Positions 13,201 through 25,200 of a stretch of DNA of 64,000 bases are shown here, piece after piece. Source of the DNA: Nematostella vectensis (lineage: Eukaryota; Cnidaria; Anthozoa; Actiniaria; Edwardsiidae); assembly GCF_932526225.1 (NCBI RefSeq), contig NC_064037.1, positions 9,964,203 through 10,028,202 of the forward strand, written 5' to 3'. The notes under the pieces are model-generated. The model ran no database searches. It was not told the origin of the DNA and worked only from the letters and a program-made list of their open reading frames with translations. Made by a program: the position numbers and the translations under genes. Numbering within the stretch: position 1 is the first letter of the stretch; every line of letters starts with the position of its first letter.

Positions 13201-16200
13201 TTTGGAGCTCGGTATGGTTGGCAAAAACGATTCCGAATTTCCATATGAATATATGGTTATAGCGATAGCATAAAACTACAAATGCTGTATTTGCATTAGA
13301 ATGCTGCTGAAATATTCCAAAGCCATGTTAGTCCTCTTATTTCGTGTACGCAAATAAAAGGGTTCTCCACTGACGAAATGAAATAGCGACAACTCGTGAA
13401 TGAATCCCACCTCGCTCTTCCCTTTGCTAATTACCAACCACTCGGATATGGTATGTAGCGAGCTTTTGTCCGCGGAGATAACAGGGTTTTGTTATACAGT
13501 AATCCAAAAGAGTAATTAGTTTTGGTCTGGGCAACCGATTAAATAGGAACGGATCTATTTTCAAGCATTATCATTACCAAATACCAAATGATCGCCTAAC
13601 GAATTGGCAAAACGAGCTGAAAACAGAAGGCATCTGTAACAAGAACAAGGAACAACTTATGGTATAACGTTGTACAAGATTTGAAGCGAGTAATGGCAAC
13701 CGTATCACTCGTTTTAATAACATCAATAGCGACTGTTTTTTCACTCGTCGGCTTTCTAGCAAATGGACTAGTTCTCTATTTGATTTTTACCACCAAGTCG
13801 CTTCGAACACCCATGAACTATTTACTATTGAATCTGGCCATAATGGACGCCATAACATGTTGCTTAACAGTGCCGCACATTGCAACAGGAGCAGCTGTTT
13901 ACCCAGGGAACCTCACGTTGATGCAGAATATCGCGAGAGGCAGCGAACCCTCTGTTGTGACCGCTATTTGCAAAATCAGGGTTTTCGCTTGGCTCGGAAG
14001 CACCGTCCAGCCTTACTTACTGATCGCTGTGGCATTTGAGCGCTTCATGGCCGTGGTTTACCCTCTGACGAGCTGTGTTCGAGTCACTAAATCCAGATTA
14101 CGATGGATTATACCGTTGTGCTGGATAGGGGGGTTGTTATACGTGCTGCCACAGATGATCGCCTTAGAATACGACGACGTGCTTGAGACCTGCCGACCAA
14201 TGTTGGTAAACTACTCCGTATACGCCTACAGCACTGCCCTTTTAGTGTTAATCTTCATCATCCCAGCACTGGTCATAACTGGACTTTATTTAAAGGTCAT
14301 CAGGGTGCTTAGCGCAAGCGGTCAAGGTATGGGAATAGCAGCCGAGCAAGCTAGGATGAGGCAGCGAGCAAAACGCAAAGTCGTTAACTTGGTCATCGCC
14401 GTCACAGCGTTATTTAACGTTTGCTGGGGATTTAATAATGTTCTGTTCTACGTGATGAGTAGCATAAATGATCCTGATCTTAAACGAGATATTCCACTAA
14501 TCCGTCAACTTTGTATGAGCTTCAGCGCAGCCATCAATCCCATATTTTATCTAACCTTTTTGAATAATTTCAGGAACACTCTAAGGTTGAAATTTAAGCG
14601 CGTGACATTTAAAAACCTTAGTCGCCAGAGCACCACAGAAACGCGACAAGAAAAAGTGGTGATGGAGGAGCACGGTAAACCCAGATTGTTAGGTTTTCAA
14701 AGGAGATCTTTCTCAAGCGTTAAATAAGAAAAAGGGCCCATTTCTTGTTATTGAACTGTTTGTTTTATTTATAGAATTTTATTGCACCATACAAATAATA
14801 AACTACAAAGTAAAACTATTTGGGTGGGTTGCCTGATTCTACAAAGAAATTAAATAGACTAAGAAGTGACAGAGGGTGGCTTCCACTGTATACAAGATAC
14901 ATACGACACGTATATTTAAAAGTCCAAATACACTAATTACACTATATTCATGATAATATCCAGGAAGAGTCTATAGTGTTATTGTACCGTACAATAACAA
15001 TTTAGCACTAAGATACTCACTACAGACCTAGCACTATAGACCTCATTCGATCAGATTCAGAGAAAGGTGTTTGACATGAATGTATACAAGAAACAAAATA
15101 CAAATTGTAAAGTCACAATTTAAACTAATAAATAAACATCAACCTAACATTAAAATAACGTTATTCCTCATACCTTGGTTTACAACGATAATTGGACTAG
15201 CCACCTGTCAACATGATTTGCTCAATTCATTGTAAAACGAGTAAAAACCCTTATAACAGATAAAACAGTCATAAAAAAATAAGCAAATAGGCTATCAATC
15301 CTTCAGCAAAAGTTCAAAGCTAGCAAAAGATTATTCATCATAAAATATTCCTTTTGTCGTATAGTTATTTCAGGGGCGGATCCAGGAGTTCCAAAATGGG
15401 GGGCCGAAGCAAGGGTTTCAAGAAAGTGAGAGGCAGATTGAATGTTCTTCCGTGTATTTCCTTATATTTTTTGTCATTTCAAAGCCAAATATTTGAAAAT
15501 AGGGGGACTGGGGCCCGCTCGGCCCACCTCTAAATCCCCCCTGTACTTTATTTGCTTGAAACGTATTCCATTGCTTTTTGCTACTAAAACTTTTTTACTT
15601 CGTTTAACGCGACCCTCGGCTGCGGCAACACATTTTCGATACCAGAACCTAAACGTCTTCCTAAACCGCTCAAGTCTAAACGCGTAGAGAAACTAGCAGT
15701 AAGCAAACAAAAAAAAATTGATCCAAGAATTCTGCCTTGCGGATTAAAAAGAAGCACGCAAACACAAGAATTCCTGTGATGACCCAGGTAAGAAAGCAGA
15801 AAGTGAAAATGGCGATGACAATGACGATAAAATTTGTGGAAGGCTTCTGGGATCGTCTTGCTGCCATTACAGATTGCAAAATCATTGTGGGAGATTCGCC
15901 AAAAACTTCGGCATGAAATGAGCAGTGAACATGCCCCTCCCCACAGTTAGTCAGTCTTTTCACCCCAAAGCCAAACAAATAAATTCCAGGTCAGACAGAC
16001 CAAGAATAGCAGTGGAAACAATTTTGGAATCATTTTAGTTTGAGAAAGACAGCATTTAGGAGAACTGTGGTGAATCATCAGAATTTTTTTTTCATCCAGG
16101 CAAAGCCAAACAAGAAAAAATCCCCATGAATCCACCATTGCTTGTAAACATCCATAGGCACAGCACTCAGTTTTGCCCTAATAGACTTCATGATGTCCTA

Positions 16201-19200
16201 GGACACTCTCCCAACATGATAGATAGCTGTATTTTTTTTCATGAAAAACACAAGCAATCGTCAACTTGTGCTTGCATTAGCACCTCGATGAGAGATTAAA
16301 GATGGAACCGTAAAGCACTGTTTGAAAGCTTGGATACCTCTGACTAGGTTCAGCTGACATGACGGAAAAACATGACGTGACGCTTCAAATAAGCCCATTT
16401 CACATCGAATAAGGCGGAGAATTTCTCTGAGTACTTAGTAACTTATAGCAAACAAAATATCAAGTGCGACTTTTTTTAAATTGATGCGACTTTTTGTAAA
16501 GTGTCATTGAAATTTGAGCTTTTCGTCCATGAACTGATGCACAGGGCAATGATGATCAAGGAAAAATTATCTTATAAAGCCAAAATCTGGTTATGTGCAC
16601 TTCGGCCTCACGTTATTTGAGTTTTGAAAATCAGTCCGTAGAACAAGGAACCTATAGCCATTGTAAGTAATTGTGTCTTCTCTCTCTATCTGGAATTGCG
16701 CATTTTCCAGGTTTTTCCGTCATGTCGGTTCAGCTGTGTTTCACTTTGACGGGCTGTAAAAAAACGCAAAATTAGGGGTATGCCCATCCTCGTCGACCGT
16801 CTAACAACCAAGACAAGGCATGCTTCAAACGCTGAAATGTTTGATAAGAACATTCATTGGTACCTTAATGACGAGACCCCCCTCAGAGGAGCCGCATCCA
16901 AAAAAACGTGTTTGGAGTGTGTGTGGGGGGAGGGCTCTTGTTCGATATTCTACGCCAACAAGAGCGTAAATTCGAGAGGCTAACATGAGGCTTGGCGCTA
17001 AAACGATCATTTACGGAAATCGGAATGTAAGTGCCCCGGGTAGGCCTTGCATTACATTTAAAAATGAAGCGGATTTTGAATATATAAAACGAATCCAAAA
17101 TAACTTTGTCACCCAATTCTGATCTATAAATTTCATCTGAAATGGTTGTTGTTCTTGCTCGACGGAGTATATTGGAATCGTAACAATTGCGGATTATCCA
17201 TGTTCTGTGACACCACTTTTTCTTGTCGCAGTTCTGTGGTGCTCTGGCGACTAAGGGCTACAAATGTCACGCACTTACATTTCACATGAAGAGCATTTCT
17301 GAAGTTTTCCAAAAAAGTAAGATAAAATATAGGATTGATGGCTGCGCTGAAGCTCATGCAATGCAGACCAATAAGTGGAATGGTACGCTTAAGCTCTGGG
17401 TTGTTAAAACTTGTCATCACGTAGAAGATGCCAGCAAACATTAAATAACGCTGTGACGGCGATGACCAAGTTAACGACTTTGCGTTTTGCTCGCTGCCTC
17501 ATCCTAGCTTGCTTGACTGCCATTCCCATACTTTGACCGCTTGCGCTAAGCACCCTGATGACCTTTATATAAAGTCCAGTTATGACCAGTGCTGGGATGA
17601 TGAAGATTAACACTAAAAGGGCGGTGCTGTAGGCGTATACGGAGTAGTTTACCAACATTGGCCGGCAGGTCTCAAGCACGTCGTCGTATTCTAAGGCGAT
17701 CAACTGTGGCAGCACGTATAACAACCCCCATATCCAGCACAACAGTATAATCCATCGTAATCTGGATTTAGTGACTTGAACAGAGCTTGTCAGAGGGTAA
17801 ACAACGGCCATGAAGCGCTCAAATGTCACAGCGATCAGTAAGTAAGGCTGAACGGTGCTTCCGAGCCAAGCTAAAACGCTGACTTTGCAGGCATAAGTTG
17901 CAACGGAAGATCCACTGCTTCTTGCGATGTCCTGAATCAACGTGAGGTTGGCGCTGTAAATAGCAGCACCTGTTGCAATGTACGGCACTGTTAAGCAACA
18001 TGTTATGGCGTCCATTATGGCCAGTTTCAATATTAAATAGTTCATGGGTGTTCGCAGCGACTTGGTGGTAAGAATCAAACAGAGAACTAGTCCATTTGCT
18101 AGAAAGCCGACGAGTGAAAAAACAGACGCTATTGATGTTTTTACGAGTGACTTGCCATTGCTCTTTAACTTTTTATCATAGCTTGTTCTTTTACCTTGTC
18201 TTTTGTTGCGTATCCTTATCATATGCACCTGCCTGCACCTGGTCTATGGGGTTCTCGTCATTAAGCTTGTTAGATCTCTTTGTTTCCTACAGTAAATGTT
18301 TATCTTCTAGTGGCGACAGGGAACATGTATTACGAACCATTCTCATAATGAATCCATTCTGGTTAACCGTCACGCGTATCAAGGAACTAATTATTATCCC
18401 GGATTACTGTAGAACAAAACCCTGTTATCTCCGCGGACAAAAGCTCGCTAAATACCATATCTGACTGCTTGGTAATTAGAAAAGAGAAGAACTTCATTCA
18501 CGAGTTCTCGCTATTTCAGTTGGTCAATGGGGAACTCTAATAAGTAGATGAGAAAAGCGAGGTATTGGAGCTTTGGTGTTTTCTCGGCACTATCCTTATG
18601 CAAATGCAGCATCGACGCTTGGCTTGGTCATTGTTTGTCCATTATTTACCAACAAAGAAGCTTTTAAAAGTCGGGAATGGATTCATGCTTATAATTGACC
18701 TTTTTTTTCCTTTAGATCCTCTTATCCTATCCGACCACTAATTCGTAATCGCTTACATCCGTCCTACACCGAGTCTCGATTGGCTGAGCGTAATTAATTT
18801 CCAAACCATACCCAGCGACATGTGAATTAGTCAAAGTGATCGGAGCCAGCTCAGTCTACGTATACTATATATTTCAATGTGATTCAAAGATAGTGTGCAG
18901 TCATTCAACGGTTTTAGGTCAAGCAGTTGCAACAACAATCAATTTCACTTAAAACAGACTTTACAGCGTGACCTCAACATCAAGCTAAAGGTTTTAAAAA
19001 TATTACTCAGAATATATCCCGATTTATATATCGTTTTAGGGGTGATATTGTTATTCCTGATGATCCAAAGGTAAACCTTTTAAAAATAAACAGCGTCCAC
19101 TTTAATTAGCACTGCAGGCACCGTTTCACGCGCGCCTGATCACATGACAAAATAAATGTTGCCGAAATGGGGAGCAGACAGCTCAAACATCGATGAGCCA

Positions 19201-22200
19201 GAAATGCTGGCATTTTTTTTTTTTTTTTATAAAAATACAAAGCATAAAACGAGTGACAGAACTTGTTTTGCACAGTTATTTTGAGCGATTTACCACTGGA
19301 CAAAAATATGTCTCGCAAAATAGAATTTCGTCAAGTCAATTTGATGTAAATTTTTTACCTCTCTGGCGCGAAATCAATGTAGCCGTTCTGGTAGATTTAG
19401 AGGTGAATGGGAGGGGAGGGTGGGGGTTACCCTCTATGGAATTCAGTTTCGATTTTGATGTGTAAAAAAATTGGCATAAAGAATTTTATATTCGAATCTT
19501 GTTCCGCCAAAAAGCCATGGACTCAAACTGACCAATCGTTTGCTGGTTGAGTCGAGTGTGAGTATAAGCTTTATTTAGCTTGATTATTTATTCACCCAGA
19601 ATAAAACTTATAGCAATCCCTTACCTCGAGTAGTTCTGAGAATTCCTGGTCACCGATGATGTGCTGGTCCAGGTAATTCCAGTTATATTTGTCCAGCTCA
19701 TCGTGCTGGAACTCTGCCTGGTGCGGCTGGTAGTCCACGCCCTTTCCCGTCCACAGACGGTACCTATGCGAGAGTAGTCCAAATAAGCAGTCACTCGGCG
19801 CGAAATAAGTTACTGATCTGCCTGAAGTTATGGGAACCCTGTGCGCTCACCTGTATTTTAAAGTAGTTTTGTTACTCGGATGTCTTGGTCTATGGCGTGT
19901 GACGAGCTACCTGTGGTCATGGGCTCCCTGTGTGCTCACCTGTATTTAACTGTGAATGTGCTACCCGAATGACTTGGTCTTTAGCGTTTGACGGTCTACC
20001 TGTGGTCATGGGCTCCCGGTGTGCTCACCTGTATTTTACTGTGCTTGTGCTACTAGGGTGTCGTGGCCTATAGCGAGTGACGTTGATTTGGGATCTGTTA
20101 GGAATCACGCTAAGTCGATGAAGGTTTCGCCCCAGGCTTAGAAAGTACTCATCAGTCTCGAAATCATCATCGCAAGGAATGTTGCGTGGGAAGGACTGCG
20201 GACGGTCTGGACTTATCTTAGGATAGCTTGTGGAAATCTGGAAGCCCTATCAAAACATATGAGATATTAGTTAACAGCTATATGTCACCATAACTGGAGA
20301 CTTGATAAGAAAAAAAGTAATAATATCAAGCATTTGTGTATCAAAAAATGTGTCAAAAACTTGACAAAAGGCTAGGACGGAGAAGGAGGAGAGATCACCA
20401 CTTCATGATCAGGCTATACGATAGAGATCGCGTGACCAATTCAGCGTGATCGCAGCATGATCAAGATTGTACTTACCCGTGAGAGCCTCTGTGCGACAAG
20501 TTCGAGTAACGCCTGCTCCACAGTGGTGGGGTGACGACTACGCCTTAGTTCTTCCAGCCTAAAAGCAAACAACCACTATCTATTATACAATATTCTTTAG
20601 TAAATTACTCATCATATAAATCATAACTCAAGATTGCTTATTGACTAAAGTGCGACAGGCTGATTAGTACTGTTAAAAGTTTTTCAAATTGAAATATCCG
20701 AATCAAACTAACAATATTAGTGGAAGATCCACAGGGAAAATAAACCTCGTTTTCACCTTTTTTGGTCTATGATTAGCTGTTTTGGATACTTTCAACTCTC
20801 GCTATTACGCATCCTCGGGAACCCAGGGCGTCGAGTCGAACAAGGCGAACGCCCCTTCCTCTCGACTCGTTACGCTGACCTCGATGCTCTGGATTCCCGT
20901 GGATGGAACCCTTATCCACCATCTACTACCATGCACCTTCATGTATCATAATCTACTATCATCCACCCTCATCCCCCTCGTGTACAATCAACTCTCATTT
21001 ACCCTCATCTACCATAATCAGCCGTAATTTACCTTCATAAACCCTTCCCTTTCTCTCGCCGCGTTAACCTGACCTGGACCCTAGGGAAAGGTATACATTG
21101 TCCGTAATAGCTAGAGTCCGTTTTAACGAGTCCCTTTTATAGTTACTTCATTTATTTCCGTCTCGTCAGGGATTGTATTTTTGCCTGTTATAACCAGGTG
21201 TCCGGGAGAGTCCGTATGAAAGACAGTTACTCTTATTCACGTCTCTTTGCATCTCTTGACTGGGATTTTATTCAGTTTTGACTGGGATAAGCGATCTGTT
21301 GGGAATCACGCTGAGTCGGGGACAGTATTGACTCGGGTACATAATTGTTCGACCACGCCCTAGAAGAGGTACGCACCCTTCGCTTGGTCGACTTGAGGAG
21401 CGAGGTCTCGCAGAAGTATAATCCTCGTCGCCAACGCACAGCTCGTAGTGGAACTCAAGGTAGTAGGACCTTAGTGACTCCTTGTATGGGTTGTACTCAG
21501 ATGTCAGCGGAAGGCACGCGGGGACCACCAGAGATTTCCAGTCAACTTTGGTCTTAGAAGAAAAAAACGGCCAGTTAGCAACACAGGGAGCCAATCAAGA
21601 AAATAGGACTTACCAAGGGATCTCAAACGCAGATTTTTCTTCATAAATTATAATTCCCGACAAACTTGTTTCTTTAGTAATGCTATCTTGGCCACACCTT
21701 ATCACTGACTTCGAGCGTAGGGAAAAGGCTTTTTTCGCAGGTAGCAAATATAAAAAGCCAGGGGTCAAAAACTGCCCCAAAGCACAGTTTATACTCAATG
21801 TATTTTTGTTATATAGTCCGTTTACCTTTATGTCAGCAGTCCTATCTTGATACAGTCCGTTTACCTTCATGGCGGCAGTCCACACTAGATATAGCTCATT
21901 TACCTTAATAGCGGCAGTTCACACTAGAAATATCCCATTTACGTAATGGCGGCAGTTCACACTAGATATAGTATGTTTACCTCCAAGGGGGCGGTCAACA
22001 CTCGATATAGTCCGTTTACCTTAATGGAGGCAGTCAACACTCGATATAGTCCGTTTTCTTTAACGGAGGCAGTCAACACTCGATATAGTCTGTTAACCTT
22101 AATGGAGGCAGTCCATTATTGATATAGTCCGTTTACCTTAATAGCGGCTGTCCAGTCATGCTCTACGGAGCGCAAATCAAACGTGTGATAGAAGAAATTT

Positions 22201-25200
22201 GGTCGAAGCGAGCGCCGACGATTTACGTGAGCCTGCGGTGTGGTAACCAGCTGTGCATCCTGAGGAGTATGCGTTGGCGTGGTTTCGCTGAGTGACTGTG
22301 AGCTGCTGCTCTCCTCCTCCTCGTACTCATTCTCCTCTCCGTCGACGCTGTCCGGTCCCTCGGACGTAGCCTTAGACGCCTCGGAGATGGCACGTGAGCG
22401 AGACTTGATGGCGGCAAGAACGGTGCCCTCAACTTCAGGCTGTGGAAATTGACACTTTGAGTTCCTTATACTTTAATAGCGATATTATACTTTGTAGTTG
22501 CTTTAAGATATCATTTTAATACAACTTTTGGCTTTTTATGTTATCTTTTCCTCACCTTGAGTGTTAATTAGGTTTGTTAAAGTAAGACAATCACTTGCTT
22601 TTTCAGGCTCCCGCTCACTGCCGATTCACACGCTTATCCATCCACTACCTCGAATACTGTTAATAACGTATCACATGTATCATCTTGGTATCATCTTGGA
22701 TGGTTATTTTTGTTTTTTTTCCCTGCTACCATCGTTAAAATATCAAATGGAACCAATAACAAAGGAGTGCTTGATCGGCTGTTTATAAACTAGCTTTAAT
22801 CCCATAAATAAATACTCATATGCTCGTTAAACATCTTTAGGGTGAATCTGGAATGAAAATTGTAATTTTGTGCTTTACAAATTGTGTGATCACCTGTTCG
22901 TCTTTCTGCACGGGGGACTCATCCACGGATGGCTGTTTCTCGAAGTGCCTTCGCACGATGGCGCCGTCACGACTCTTGGGGAAGACGTGCGCCCACCGAT
23001 GTCTGTTGCACATCCACCTGAGCAAGGAACCATAAAATGACAGACTTACAAAGCCATCCAGATCAGGATCAGATATTAAAATTATGTTAAAATTATGTTG
23101 GGTAAGGTTCCACCTAAGTGATCCTAAGTCTCTTCCCCCCCCCCCCCCCCCGCAATACGGATCGGACTGCAAATTGTGCCGATCACTACAGGGTAAAACC
23201 GTTTTTCCATACCAATGCTGTATTGCTATTTTGTGGGGGAAAGTTCAGGGGGGTAGTTCGGCTCAGAGTTGGGGATCTATTCTGAAATCTCTCGAGGGTT
23301 CATCACGAGTTTTAGTCGGCCACAAAAAGGTAGATGCCATTTGATAGTTCCCGCAAAAATCGCAATAGTAGCGAGCATGCCTTATATAGTAGCGAGCATG
23401 CCTTATAAGGTAGCGAGCATGCCTTAAAAGGTAGCGGGCATGCCTTATAAGGTAGCGAGCATGCCTTATATGGTCGCGAGCATGCCTTATAAGGTAGCAA
23501 GCATGTCTTTTATGGTAGCGAGCATGCCTTATAAGGTAGCGGGCATGGCTTATATGATGATGTTTCGTACTTGCAAGGAATATTCAAGGGCTTGAACGGG
23601 TTAATCAGCGTGCGCCTTCGGTGGCTGTCAGCGGCTGGTCTCAGGTCCAATATCTTATTTATCGAGCCGGCGCTGCCGACTGTGAATCGTTGATTTGTCG
23701 CCTTCTTCAAGTTGTCGTCGACGGTGCGATTTTTGTGATAGTCTGAAAGTTTAGGGGTATGTTTCGTTAAACATGGAATTCTCAAGAATCCAGCCAAGTG
23801 ATAGATGAGAAATGAGGTCACACTGACACCATATGATTTTTTCCATAGTTTTATGGCGCGCGAACTTATTAACTAAGACGATCGAGTTAGTAAACCTACC
23901 TTTCGTGGCATAAGAACTAAAGTCGAGAGACGAAGACAGGCGAGTTCGCACAGGATCATGGGTAGAATGACGCCCAGGCTGTGAATATGAAATGTTTATC
24001 TTTTAAAAACATGGAAGGCAATCTCAATAGTAACCAACTCATACAAAAAACATTGTTTCTTTTAACATGACTTTGCCCACTTGGAGAGCTAACAGTCATG
24101 CCCTGATGTTATTACTAGAGATTTTACGGTTAATATAAATAATCAGCCAATTCATTCCCTTACAAAAACTTTGCACTTACAGAATTTGGCCTGCCAGGAA
24201 TAGCTATCGCCGCTGCTGAACCCGCGGGTGGCGACAGGGCTCTCCTAGCCCCACGAGACGCCCCACCACGTGGCACTCGCATCTCGTCCCCAGACTCCTC
24301 AGATACTCGACCCAGTCTCTCAATGTCGGTTAAGCTAGTGACTTTGGGGATGACGTCAGGCATGGAGTGCGAGCCTTGCCTAAGGATCGAGTCGGTCAGC
24401 GGTTTGACATTGCTGGTCGTGCGGAAGATGTCGGCATCGTACGCGTCGTAGTTGACTCGGTCTGGAAGCTGTGTGGTCAGCTGCTCGCGAGCGTCTTTTG
24501 GCTGGAAGTTCTTGTGGAGACCTGAAGTCAAGAAAAAATAGGAAAATTCCCGAAATATTCGTCGCCTAGGCAGTCTGAGCTACAGTCCCCTAAATGCGAA
24601 GGACTGTATAATCAATGGACAGAGGTCTGCAGCCTTTGTATACAGCCTTTCAGCCTTTCTCACCCTAGCAAAATACCAAGCATCCATTTCCATCGGCTGA
24701 CTAGAGAATCCTTATGCAATATTCTATTTTAAATTTGGCTGGCTTTAATAAAAGATTTGTAAGCAAATCTTGCCATATGCTACGCTTACCTTTTCTGAAC
24801 GGGTTGTCCTGTACATCTCCGCCAATACTGTTAAGTATTACATCCGGCACTTTAATCCTTGGTACAAACTCATCTTGTTGGGTCTTGGCATTAGCGGAGG
24901 AGTAAAAGCTGTGGTTGACCCAGTGAGCGATGTTGTAATCATCCCCTAGACTCACGCCCTGGCCCAAGTCCTTGTTGCGAAACTTGAAGAGAGGGACAGA
25001 GTGCAATGGCTGCTCTGCCATACACACGAGGTCCGTGGCAACACCTGTACAAACACACAGAGAAGGGATAAACAAGAGGGTAGAGTACAAGACTGGTGGA
25101 AACGCCTGCACAAATACACAGACAAGGGATAAACAAGAGGGTAGAATACAAGACCGGTGGAAACGCCTGTACAAACACACAGAGAAGGGATAAACAAGAG

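Larger units (their letters stand above)
13440..18480. repeat. Inverted duplication carrying two GPCR genes
   Basis: The left arm (about 13440-14727) and the right arm (about 18480-17133, inverted) match through the whole coding region. They also match in the upstream sequence: CTTTTGTCCGCGGAGATAAC at about 13466-13485 reappears inverted at 18425-18445. The spacer is about 2.4 kb. The two copies point toward each other (13,693 rightward, 18,222 leftward). The duplication is nested in DEPDC5 intron 15. Confidence 0.85.

Noticed and set aside
13681-13692. Start of the plus-strand GPCR at 13681
   Set aside because: That codon is TTG; the first ATG in frame is 13693 and leaves helix 1 complete.
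21785-22160. Another junction-derived array (exon 11 donor)
   Set aside because: AAGGTAAACGG resembles a donor, but no exon 11 sequence is shared, so it was not counted in the theme.
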